Shown in pieces: positions 50,022 through 57,877 of a stretch of DNA of 64,000 bases. Position numbers and translations under genes: made by a program. The notes below the pieces were generated by a model. The model did no database searches and was not told the origin of the DNA. It saw nothing but the letters and a program-made list of their open reading frames with translations. Source of the stretch: Aquincola tertiaricarbonis (GTDB lineage Bacteria; Pseudomonadota; Gammaproteobacteria; Burkholderiales; Burkholderiaceae_C); the NCBI RefSeq assembly GCF_023573145.1, contig NZ_CP097635.1:1612001-1676000 (forward strand), given 5' to 3'. Numbering within the stretch: the stretch's first letter is position 1; every line of letters begins with the position of its first letter.

Positions 50022-50438
50022 TCAGGCAGTGGGCCGGTGCTCAGGCACGGCCGACAAGCCGGTGGCAACCCTATGGGCGGCGACCACGAGGAACCCGCGA
50101 AAGGCGCGGTCGGTGATTCGAATATTGCCCTTGCCGATGTGGGCAGCGACAAAGTCCACGGCTTGCCGCCTTGGTAAGCAGTCGCCCAGCTTGCGGTGTA
50201 CCTCTACCAGCAGATCGCCGGGTGGGACATGCTGGTCCAGCAAATCAGCCAGCACATTTGTTCGTAACCCATGCTCATCCGCAGCCACGATCCAGGAGCG
50301 GCTGGCTGCCTGCACCTCGGGGAAATGCTTGACCATCAACTCAGGAACACGGCTGGGGTTGATTCGTCTGATTCTGTCCGGTGCGACTGTGTTTGACCGC
50401 TTCACATTGACTGGTTGCTTTAACGCATGCGGAGTCAC
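50022..50438 (-). CDS. Protein of unknown function at the island edge
   Basis: A 138-residue soluble protein with a coherent amphipathic pattern in its second half (LADLLDQHVPPGDLLVEVHR, DFVAAHIGKGNIRITDRAFR). I do not recognise the family. Codon use is mixed and the first 30 residues (with VNVKRSNTVAP) look less typical, so the start could be the Met near residue 35. It lies between the BVMO cassette and the low-GC block. Confidence 0.5.
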   Translation of the reverse strand: MTPHALKQPVNVKRSNTVAPDRIRRINPSRVPELMVKHFPEVQAASRSWIVAADEHGLRTNVLADLLDQHVPPGDLLVEVHRKLGDCLPRRQAVDFVAAHIGKGNIRITDRAFRGFLVVAAHRVATGLSAVPEHRPTA

Positions 50439-50720
50439 TTACTTGCAGCGGGCGGCCTCACGGTAGTAGCCGCCAAGCAGACGCATGGATCGGCGGTTCG
50501 GTGGCGACCTGGGCGGCAGCCATCCTAGGAACAGCTGACCTTGGGGTCGCCTGCTGATCGCGCCGCAACGGCAACTCTCTCGCGACGTGCGACGGATTGA
50601 AGCCGACCCTGCTGCAAACATCGCTTAGTGCTTCACTCGATCTTCAAAAAAGCTAAATCTGTGGCAATGGATCTGCATCTGTAACTGCGCCAACCCGCGC
50701 GGCTTCGATATTGGCTACCA
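50439..50720. other. Non-coding junction at the right-hand edge of the low-GC block
   Basis: About 280 bases after the end of the deoxyribosyltransferase-like gene. Short open frames have no recognisable content. Base composition changes here from GC-rich to near balanced. No flanking direct repeat, tRNA or integrase was found. Confidence 0.4.
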
Positions 50721-51185
50721 TTAAAGCGTTATTTGGGAACGAGCGAACGAGTCTGCCCATTCGCCAGCACTCTCGATGCTGCGGAAGATCTTTTGCAGCG
50801 GCATTTCGATCATTGGGTTGTTTCCTGCTGGCAGCAGACGTCGCGGATCGGTTTGGAGACCGAAGCACAGCTTCCTATGGGCATACGCGTACCCGAGCTC
50901 AAAGGCTGCGCCTTCGTCGATCGCACGTCCATCTAGCACGATGATCAGAGCACAGGCGGCATCAAGGGCTCGCAAGTCGCGGTCGAATATCGACTTGTAG
51001 GCTGCATTCTCCTCCACCCCGCACGCCAGCAGATCCACGAGCTTGCCTCCGTCTCTTTGCGGCAGATAGACATCCAAGCTTGCCTCAATTCGCGTCGTCA
51101 GAGCGAGGTTGAAGTTGAGTTCAGCTTCTGAAAAGAGGGGGGCCGCGAGGTAAACAAGCGGCCGGTTGTGATCAAACCGCTCCAC
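50721..51185 (-). CDS. Nucleoside 2-deoxyribosyltransferase-like protein
   Basis: A 154-residue protein. The start LVYLAAPLFSEAELNFNLAL and the active-site segment AIDEGAAFELGYAYAHRKL (catalytic Glu near residue 96, Asp at 90) identify the nucleoside 2-deoxyribosyltransferase family, which moves deoxyribose between bases or hydrolyses nucleotide glycosidic bonds. Starts at GTG 51185, overlapping the SIR2-kinase gene by 14 bases. Last gene of the putative defence operon. It could modify, salvage or destroy nucleotides during infection. Confidence 0.85.
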   Translation of the reverse strand: MERFDHNRPLVYLAAPLFSEAELNFNLALTTRIEASLDVYLPQRDGGKLVDLLACGVEENAAYKSIFDRDLRALDAACALIIVLDGRAIDEGAAFELGYAYAHRKLCFGLQTDPRRLLPAGNNPMIEMPLQKIFRSIESAGEWADSFARSQITL

Positions 51186-52839
51186 CGCCTGCTCCGATGT
51201 AGCTCTTCAGCTTCGTAGTCAAATCCGCTGGCACATATTCGTGACGGTGGATTACCTCGGCGACTCGCTTGGTTAGCTCCGCGATACCCATAAACTGCGT
51301 GTCGATCGTGATGGTGCCCGGCATGGATTCATACAGCTCCTTCATGTCGATCTGCATTTCTTCCAACTTCTTCGCAGTATATTCTTCCCTACCGGTGGCA
51401 CGTACCCGGGCAGACAGCTCTTTGGGGTCACCGAGCAAGAGTATGACGACGCCTTCTTCGACGCCGTAGCCGCCGTGTCCGTCATCAGGGCAGAGGCGAT
51501 CCGCTAGGAATTTTGCCTTGGAGGGCCGCTCGCTCTTAGGCGTGAAGACTAGTGGATCGAGCGGTGGGCGGTCAACAACACTGATCACAGCATTCTCCTC
51601 GTGCCTCAGCGTGTCGTTCTTTTGCTCAAATTGACCAGCGATCCAATCGTCTGTGAAGGACCGCTGATCGTCCGTAAGCTTGTCCCAGGGGATACTTAGT
51701 ACCTCTGGTCGAGGTTCGAGCCACTCATCCAAAACATTCAGATTGCGAAGATGACTGGTGGTCGTACTCTTGCCAACCCCAATGGAGCCGGTCATATAGA
51801 AAGTGTACTTCAGGGGGGTGGCGCTACGTTTCGCCAAGTCCTTAAGCTTGCCGTCCGGAACTTCACTTTCATTAATTAGCTTTAGCAGCAGCCTAATTTC
51901 CGAGGACGTCAGAAAAAGGGTTATAAGATTGTAAACCTTGAAATTTGTCTCGGAAATGAGATGTCGTTCAACATCAGAAAGCGTTTCCTTATTGGGGATC
52001 CAGTGGCAATAGTAATGGAAGTTGCCGGGATTTGTCTCGGCGCCACGCATCAAGACATTTCTGAGTTCGGCTTCTAGCGAGCACCCGACTAGCAGGCAGG
52101 TTTTTCTGGCGAAGTGAGCCAAAAGAAACGACGAGTCGTGACCGCGCGCTCCAACGTACTGCTTCGAATACGAAGCCTCTGAAAAAACAAATCGGTCGAC
52201 CGTCTTTTCCATAAGGCCTGCCGGAACATATCCGTGCAGATGATAAATCACGCAGTCTTGCCGCCGAAATTGTGGCCAAGGGTCAGTGACAACCTCGAAG
52301 CCGCGGTTCCCCTTATCTTTTTCTCGTTTCCTTTCGGCGAGCGCTCGCTCGAGATAGTCGTCGAAGTTGAAATTGATAGTTAGTGCACTATTTTGGACGA
52401 GCGGGATAAGCGCTTCCATATAGGGGTGTTTGGGTAGCTCGGCAGCTATATCGATCGGCGGCGTTTTGTATAAATATTTCTGGCAAATTTTGAGCCACGC
52501 TGCCGTAGCAGTGTTCTGCTGCTCGGCGGGAGATAGATCGGCGTGCTTCCCAGAAAACGCCGCCCGAAACTTTTGGTAGAGGATTTCGGTCTGGTAGGGC
52601 GCTGCCATACCCTTGAACGCTGCGCCATTCGCTACGTCATTTCCGTCTACGTCGGGATCAGAAGCAATGTCATTGATCAATTTGCCCCACTGAGGGGCGC
52701 CGAAATCAATGCTTATTCCTGCTCCAAGGATCGTGCCGAAGCGCTGCTTGCGAACTTGCGAACGCAAATGCACGATTGCACGGGGGTACTGCCTCAGCAG
52801 ATCGCAAAAAGCCTTATCGTCTTCTTTTTCCCTGGACAT
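51172..52839 (-). CDS. SIR2-domain protein fused to a P-loop nucleoside-kinase-like domain
   Basis: A 555-residue protein. The N-terminal half is SIR2-like: TILGAGISIDFG (37-48), TINFNFDDYLE (154-164) and the catalytic-His region YHLHGY (199-204). The C-terminal part begins with Walker A GSIGVGKST (351-359) and continues VVDRPPLDPLVF and LLLGDPKELSARVRATGREE, as in deoxynucleoside/thymidylate-type kinases. SIR2 proteins in defence systems cleave NAD+. I know of no described system with this fusion and these partners. ATG 52839 has a GGGG-type site. It lies 8 bases after the DUF6884 gene stop. Confidence 0.88.
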   Translation of the reverse strand: MSREKEDDKAFCDLLRQYPRAIVHLRSQVRKQRFGTILGAGISIDFGAPQWGKLINDIASDPDVDGNDVANGAAFKGMAAPYQTEILYQKFRAAFSGKHADLSPAEQQNTATAAWLKICQKYLYKTPPIDIAAELPKHPYMEALIPLVQNSALTINFNFDDYLERALAERKREKDKGNRGFEVVTDPWPQFRRQDCVIYHLHGYVPAGLMEKTVDRFVFSEASYSKQYVGARGHDSSFLLAHFARKTCLLVGCSLEAELRNVLMRGAETNPGNFHYYCHWIPNKETLSDVERHLISETNFKVYNLITLFLTSSEIRLLLKLINESEVPDGKLKDLAKRSATPLKYTFYMTGSIGVGKSTTTSHLRNLNVLDEWLEPRPEVLSIPWDKLTDDQRSFTDDWIAGQFEQKNDTLRHEENAVISVVDRPPLDPLVFTPKSERPSKAKFLADRLCPDDGHGGYGVEEGVVILLLGDPKELSARVRATGREEYTAKKLEEMQIDMKELYESMPGTITIDTQFMGIAELTKRVAEVIHRHEYVPADLTTKLKSYIGAGGGAV

Positions 52840-52847
52840 ACTATCCC

Positions 52848-54074
52848 CTATAGCAAGTCAATTTGGCCGCTCGCGTTCTCGCGGTCTTTGATGCGCAAGC
52901 GCCATCCGCTCGGCGCCAACGACTGCTCTGTTTTGGCACGTCGTCCCTCGGCAACTTCAATGTGTTGTTCGAATACGTCTAGCGATCTTGGATCAAATGT
53001 TTCGTAGACGTGATTAACGTTCCAGAGCCCTGAGCTTGTGACAGCTCCGCGAGTGCTCCATCGGCCTAGCCAATTCCCACTTGGCAGATCCAGCGGCCCT
53101 GTTGGGCCTGCTAGGAGCGCGATGAAATTCCTTTCTAGGTAGCCGCGATCACTATCGGCCGACGAAGGGTCAGGCACCTCTAGCCATGCGACTTGCATAC
53201 CTCCAATATACTCGGAGACTGCGAGCTCAATCTCTTCTTCTGCCGAGCGAACTTCGGCCGATGCAGACTGCCCCTTGCCCCATGTCGGGAAGATCGGTTC
53301 GAGCTCCCCAAGTCGTATGAGGGATTCACCCACGTGAAGGCGAAAGATCGATCCGCGGTGATTACCGAGGCCGTCGCCTCCGCCACGGTGAGTGCGAAGG
53401 CGGTTCCAAAGGGTGGCCTTTGATCCCTGACTGACCGAATGAGTGCCTATTCGAACAACGCGGTGCTGGAATGGTGCAGTCATGCGCATCTCTCCATCTT
53501 CGAAGAAGAAGTAAATGCCACGTTTTTGTCGAACAGACGCGGTTGTCTGCTGAGAAAGTCTCCGGCTCAAGCCGGTAGTTAAAGCGGCAACTCGTTCCAG
53601 AAGCCTGTAGAAGCGATCAATGTGCGACAGGCGCGCGTGTTCGCTTTCGACTTTCTGCAGCCAAGCCACTTGGCTACCAATCCCAAGTGCCGACATCGGT
53701 GCTGCGGTTTCATGGCCTTCTGACTCAAATGCGGGAGCAAGATATGAACGATACGCAGATCCGGCTAGAAATATGACACGACTGCCGACGGGGACGCGCG
53801 CACGAAAGGCTTTGAGGACACCGGCAGCCCATGTCCGTCGCTGCGCTTCACTTTGACTTAGGAGCGACTCGTCGTAAGGGGCGATTACGTCCTTGGGGGA
53901 CAGCAGACCGTGCTTTGCGGAAAGGATAAACCATTGATCGGCACGCTTTTCGGCGTAGCTGCGTGCAGCCGAAAATAGCGGTGACCGATAGATAAATTCG
54001 GCTGTCGCCGGCTGATCACTCTTCCTGCTGGTACAGGCGACTAAACAAACCGTATTCGAGTGGGTCTTCTCCAC
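52848..54074 (-). CDS. DUF6884 domain fused to a GIY-YIG nuclease domain
   Basis: A 408-residue protein. Residues 8-140 fit DUF6884 (VCLVACTSRKSDQPATAEFI; FILSAKHGLLSPKDVIAPYD). Residues 185-340 show a GIY-YIG nuclease layout: GIYFFF (186), RVVRIGTH (205-212), LWNRLRTHRG (222-231), catalytic-type E314 in YLERNF and N334 in PSGNWLG. GTG start with AGGTGAGG upstream. It directly follows the QueC-like gene (7 bases) and may cut DNA containing, or lacking, a deazaguanine base. Confidence 0.8.
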   Translation of the reverse strand: MEKTHSNTVCLVACTSRKSDQPATAEFIYRSPLFSAARSYAEKRADQWFILSAKHGLLSPKDVIAPYDESLLSQSEAQRRTWAAGVLKAFRARVPVGSRVIFLAGSAYRSYLAPAFESEGHETAAPMSALGIGSQVAWLQKVESEHARLSHIDRFYRLLERVAALTTGLSRRLSQQTTASVRQKRGIYFFFEDGEMRMTAPFQHRVVRIGTHSVSQGSKATLWNRLRTHRGGGDGLGNHRGSIFRLHVGESLIRLGELEPIFPTWGKGQSASAEVRSAEEEIELAVSEYIGGMQVAWLEVPDPSSADSDRGYLERNFIALLAGPTGPLDLPSGNWLGRWSTRGAVTSSGLWNVNHVYETFDPRSLDVFEQHIEVAEGRRAKTEQSLAPSGWRLRIKDRENASGQIDLL

Positions 54075-54081
54075 GGATGCC

Positions 54082-54720
54082 TCACCTTAGGTCCTGCCAC
54101 GCGAACTCGTGGAGCTTGCACGCATCGCACGCGCCGCATGGTACGAATCCGGCCGCCGAAATCTTCGGGCGATAGCAGCTCCAGGTGTCATGGCGCTGCA
54201 AGCCCAGACGCTGGGCGAGCTTGGCAATCTGAGGTTTCGACTTCGCTTGCAGCGGCGCCAAGAGCTTTGGACCCTTGGGAATGGCATAAGAGAGCATGTC
54301 TCTGAAACTTGCGATGAACTCGGGGCGGCAGTCGGGATAGCCGGAAAAATCAACGGAATTGATTCCCGTCCAGACTTCGTCGGCGCCAATTCCAGCAGCT
54401 TCGGCCGAGGCCAACATGAGGAAAATCCCATTCCGGCCAGGAAGGAAGGCACTCGAAACACCCTTCTTGATTTCCGCCACCGAGCGATTTTTCGGAATCT
54501 CGCGTGCGGGCTTGCTCCAAGCGACAGACACAATCTTCCGCTCAATGCCGAAGCGAGCGCACTGGGCCGCGGCATAGTCCAGCTCGACGTGGTGATGCTG
54601 GTTGTAGCTGACGCCCAGGCTAACGACTTCGTGGCCACGAGACTGGGCAAGTAGCATGCAGACGGTGGAGTCCAACCCACCGCTATGCAGCACAACAACC
54701 TTTCGCTTTTCTTTTCCCAC
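54082..54720 (-). CDS. QueC-like 7-cyano-7-deazaguanine synthetase
   Basis: A 212-residue ATP-dependent ligase-type enzyme. The PP-loop SGGLDSTVCMLLAQ opens the protein; GINSVDFSGYPDCRPEFI and the zinc site CYRP...PCGACDACKLH are textbook QueC. The usual reaction converts 7-carboxy-7-deazaguanine to preQ0 for queuosine. Here no other queuosine genes are adjacent, and it heads a defence-like operon. QueC homologues are known in type IV CBASS and Qat defence systems. GTG 54720 has GGAG six bases upstream; a TTG at 54804 is less likely. Confidence 0.88.
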   Translation of the reverse strand: MGKEKRKVVVLHSGGLDSTVCMLLAQSRGHEVVSLGVSYNQHHHVELDYAAAQCARFGIERKIVSVAWSKPAREIPKNRSVAEIKKGVSSAFLPGRNGIFLMLASAEAAGIGADEVWTGINSVDFSGYPDCRPEFIASFRDMLSYAIPKGPKLLAPLQAKSKPQIAKLAQRLGLQRHDTWSCYRPKISAAGFVPCGACDACKLHEFAWQDLR

Positions 54721-55050
54721 TTCGCGCTCCGTTTCCGCAGATTTCCACAGGGCTGCTGTCTCACGCCTAAAGGCTCGCAGTGCGCGCCGCGAGCCCAGCT
54801 CCAAACGGGCCTAGCCTGCTGTCATCGTACAGCGCCCGCGCGCAGAGCGTCACCGAGCGAAGCCGCAGCCTAAGTGGTCGTGCCTGGCAGTTGTTCTGAG
54901 AACAGCGGACGCAGAGGTGTTACCCCTAATGTCAGGTTTCCGAGTCCGAAGCCTTTCGGCCATCGTGCTTGGCTGACCGCACCCAGTCCCATTCAGATGC
55001 CTGTTGACGACAAGGAGGTTCACACTGCCAGACCGGACGTCAACGAGCAT
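54721..55050. other. Upstream region of the QueC-led operon, left edge of the low-GC block
   Basis: About 330 bases carrying the expected promoter of the leftward operon. A palindromic TTCTGAGAA occurs at about 54893. No gene, tRNA or repeat marking an integration site was identified. Confidence 0.4.
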
Positions 55051-56484
55051 TCACAGGAGGGGGCGCCAAAGCTCATTCGAAAACTTCCCCGCCGAGTCGA
55101 CCGCCGTCTTCACCCGCCTCAGCCCCTCCACCTCCGGATACCCCCTCCCAAACTGCCCCACCGTCGCATGCAGCTGATACGGCTGGTAGTACCGCCCGCC
55201 GTGTTCCAGCGTCACATCGATCAGCGCCCGCGTCCACTGGCCCACCCGCTCCCGCGCGCTGGCCCAGGTGCGCTGCTTGTAGTACAGGACGAAGGAGAAC
55301 ACCGGCTCCTTGGCCCAGGGCAGCACCGATACCCGGTCCGCCGGTGAATGCCGGATCGAGACGTTCAGCGCTTCCACTTCGTTCTGGCGCAGCACCTTGG
55401 CCATGGCCTTCGCAAAGCTCAGGAACGCCGGCTCGGGGATGAAGTACTCCTGCAGCACATAGGTCGACACGGCCCGGGTGCGGGGTTCCAGTTCGGCCAC
55501 GTCCAGGCTGGCTTCGTGGTTCAGCCATTTCACGACCTTCGGTCGCATCAACGCCGGGTGAGTCACCTTCTCGCGCAGCAGCGCGCCGCCCGGTAGTTCG
55601 GTCATCACGAAGATGGCGTTTTGCTCCAGCGCGTAGCTGGCGCCCCGGGGCACCAGCCGGCGCGGCTCGGTCAATGGCGTGTCGTCGGCCACGCGGTGCC
55701 AGGTCACGCTCACGGGCGCGTTGAAGTGGGGCGGCAGCAGGTCGGCGTTGTGCAGCACGGCGGTCGGGTCGGGCTTCACCGTCTGCAGGAAGAAGTCTGC
55801 ATAGCCTTCCAGCGGCACCTGCTGTACCCGGCGCTCGATGCGCACATTGGGCACCACGTCCAGTTCCACTTCGGTGATCACGCCCACCGCGCCGTAGCCG
55901 CCGATGGCCGCCGCAAGTAGGTCCGGCCTTTGCTCGGGATTCACTTCCAGCACCGCGCCATCGGCCGTCACCGGTTGCAGCGCCCGCACTGAATGCCCCA
56001 CCGGCCCCAGGCCGACGTAGCGGCCGTGGCAGTTCACCGAGACAGAGCCGCCGATCGTGAAGTTGCTGTAGCTCTGCATGATCTTCACGGCCAGGCCCAG
56101 CGGGTCGAGCACGTCTTGCAGGTCGCGCCAGCGCATGCCGGCTTGCACGCGCACGGCGCGGTCAGCAGGCCTCACCCACACCAGCTGGTTCATCGCCCGC
56201 ATGTCGATGTGCAGGCCGCCCTTCACGCCGATCTGCCCGCCCATGCTGTAGCGGCCACCGCCCACGGCCACCTGGCCGGGCCAGCGGGTGATGGCCGCCG
56301 CCACATCGGCCGCGCTGTGAACCACGTCGATGCGCGCGACCTCGACGGGGTAAAGCCGGGTGACGTTTTCCACCAGCAGTGGCGCGGGCGTTGCCGCCGA
56401 GCCAGTGCCCGTGGCCAGTGCGCCTGCAGCGCCGAGTGATCCCACCATGAGGCGGCGTCTGTCGATCGATGGCGGCGGGGGCAT
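55051..56484 (-). CDS. Tat-exported FAD-linked oxidoreductase (PCMH-type)
   Basis: A 477-residue periplasmic flavoenzyme. A twin-arginine-type signal (DRRRLMVGSLGAAGALA) is followed by a PCMH FAD domain (AVGGGRYSMGGQIGVKGGLH; NFTIGGSVSVNCHGRYVGLG) and a C-terminal substrate domain. It resembles sugar/aldonolactone oxidases and cytokinin-dehydrogenase-like enzymes. The GRYSMGG His/Cys anchor for covalent flavin is not clear. Stands alone; substrate unknown. GC content returns to the level of the host genome here. Confidence 0.85.
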   Translation of the reverse strand: MPPPPSIDRRRLMVGSLGAAGALATGTGSAATPAPLLVENVTRLYPVEVARIDVVHSAADVAAAITRWPGQVAVGGGRYSMGGQIGVKGGLHIDMRAMNQLVWVRPADRAVRVQAGMRWRDLQDVLDPLGLAVKIMQSYSNFTIGGSVSVNCHGRYVGLGPVGHSVRALQPVTADGAVLEVNPEQRPDLLAAAIGGYGAVGVITEVELDVVPNVRIERRVQQVPLEGYADFFLQTVKPDPTAVLHNADLLPPHFNAPVSVTWHRVADDTPLTEPRRLVPRGASYALEQNAIFVMTELPGGALLREKVTHPALMRPKVVKWLNHEASLDVAELEPRTRAVSTYVLQEYFIPEPAFLSFAKAMAKVLRQNEVEALNVSIRHSPADRVSVLPWAKEPVFSFVLYYKQRTWASARERVGQWTRALIDVTLEHGGRYYQPYQLHATVGQFGRGYPEVEGLRRVKTAVDSAGKFSNELWRPLL

Positions 56485-56543
56485 GCGGCCGAGTATCTAG
56501 TGCCCAGCCTTGCTGGTGTTCAGTCGCGTGACGCGAGCCGCCA

Positions 56544-57680
56544 TCACGGCGTGCCGCCCTCGCTGTTCAAGCGCTTGTGTTCTTCGATGGCCTCGCGGTC
56601 GCGCTGCAGTTCCAGCCGCAGTTCTTCTTCGCTGGGCAGGATCAGGCGGTACTTGCTGGCGAACAGTTGCTCGCTGCCATGAAGCACCGAGTAGCGCGCC
56701 ACCGATTGGTCCTTGCTGCCGCACAGCAAGATGCCGACGGTCGGGTTGTCGCCCTCTCCCCGGCGCAGTTCGTCGTACATGCGCACGTACATGTCCATCT
56801 GCCCCACGTCCTGGTGCGTGAGCGGCCCGGTTTGCAGGTCTATCAGCACGAAGCACTTGAGCAGGTAGTTGTAGAACACCAGGTCGATGTAGAAGTCCTG
56901 GGTCTCGGTGCTGATGCGCTGCTGCCGGGCCACGAAGGCGAAGCCCTTGCCCAGCTCCATCAGGAACTGCTGCAGCTTGTCCATCAGCGCCGCTTCCAGC
57001 GTGGCTTCGAGCAAACGGCCGGCACCGGGCAAGCCGAGAAACTCCAGCATCACCGGGTCGCGCACAAAGGCGCGTGGAGAGTCTTCCAGCGCCTTGAGGT
57101 TCGCGTGTGCCTCCTCGCTGACGGCGGCCCTGTCCTGGCTCAGCAGCAGGCGTTCGTAGTACAGGCTGCCGATCTGCCGCTCCAGGGCCCGGGTGCTCCA
57201 GTTTTGGCTCGCGGCTTCGTGCACGTACCACTGCCGCGCTTCGGTACTGTCCACTCGCAACAGCAGGCGGTAGTGGGTCCAGCTCAATTCGCGACGCAGT
57301 GCGTCGCGAATTGGAAAGGCCTGGTAGAACGCCCGCATGTGGCGCAGGTTGGTGGCATCAAAGCCCCGTCCGAACTCTGCCGACAGCGCCTGGCCCAACT
57401 GGGGCAGCAAGCGCTGTCCATAGGCCGCCCGCTGCGAGCCGCCTTGCTCGAACTCCACGATGTGCCGACCGATGTGCCAGTAGGTCTGCACCTGCGCCAC
57501 ATCCACAGCCCGCAACACCTGCTGCCGCGCATCGGCGATGAGTTCGCGCAGGGTGCCCAGCAAGGGCGCTAGGCCGGCGGCCGGGGTCGCCTGTTTACCG
57601 CTCGTTGGCTTACGGCTCCTGGAGGTCATGACGGGAAGTGGCTGTCTGGGAGAGTCGTTGGCGGGCGTCGACGCGGTCAT
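56544..57680 (-). CDS. YhcG/DUF1016 PD-(D/E)XK nuclease-family protein
   Basis: A 378-residue protein. The N-terminal DUF1016 half has QVQTYWHIGRHIVEFEQGG and FDATNLRHMRAFYQAFPIRD; the C-terminal PDDEXK half has FAFVARQQRISTETQDFYID, LVFYNYLLKCFVLIDLQTG and GILLCGSKDQSVARYSV. The pattern D...(D/E)xK is visible in DFYIDLVFYN...VLIDLQTG, with Lys/Gln variation. Members are found in defence and restriction islands and are thought to be nucleases. The N-terminal 40 residues are variable, so the start is uncertain (57680 or 57629). Confidence 0.82.
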   Translation of the reverse strand: MTASTPANDSPRQPLPVMTSRSRKPTSGKQATPAAGLAPLLGTLRELIADARQQVLRAVDVAQVQTYWHIGRHIVEFEQGGSQRAAYGQRLLPQLGQALSAEFGRGFDATNLRHMRAFYQAFPIRDALRRELSWTHYRLLLRVDSTEARQWYVHEAASQNWSTRALERQIGSLYYERLLLSQDRAAVSEEAHANLKALEDSPRAFVRDPVMLEFLGLPGAGRLLEATLEAALMDKLQQFLMELGKGFAFVARQQRISTETQDFYIDLVFYNYLLKCFVLIDLQTGPLTHQDVGQMDMYVRMYDELRRGEGDNPTVGILLCGSKDQSVARYSVLHGSEQLFASKYRLILPSEEELRLELQRDREAIEEHKRLNSEGGTP

Positions 57681-57774
57681 GGCGGTCGACGGTGACGGCG
57701 GATTGTGGCCGTTGGCTTGTCGCCCAAGGTGCAGCACAAGATGCCCATCCCCCGGGAAATCCCCAATCCCACCC

Positions 57775-57788
57775 TGAAACCGGTTTCC
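57775..57788. promoter_or_regulatory. PtxS-type operator 1 before the kgu operon
   Basis: TGAAACCGGTTTCC matches 13 of 14 bases of the PtxS palindrome (last base C instead of A). It lies about 90 bases before the first permease gene. Confidence 0.85.
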
Positions 57789-57804
57789 TACACTGAACCC
57801 ATCA

Positions 57805-57818
57805 AGAAACCGGTTTCA
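57805..57818. promoter_or_regulatory. PtxS-type operator 2 before the kgu operon
   Basis: AGAAACCGGTTTCA matches 13 of 14 bases (first base A instead of T). Its centre is 30 bases, about three helical turns, from the first copy, so two dimers could bind the same face of the DNA. Confidence 0.85.
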
Positions 57819-57877
57819 CGGCGCGCCGCTCCAGAGGCCGCCCGAAGCCGCCAGACGCCCCCAAGCCGTACCCCACC

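Noticed and set aside
50439..50720. Insertion sequence or att site at the island edge
   Set aside because: No transposase, terminal inverted repeat, tRNA end or flanking direct repeat was visible.
54082..54720. Housekeeping queuosine synthesis as the role of the QueC-like gene
   Set aside because: No queD, queE, queF or tgt is adjacent, composition is foreign, and it is tightly joined to nuclease and SIR2 genes. A housekeeping role cannot be ruled out without the rest of the genome.
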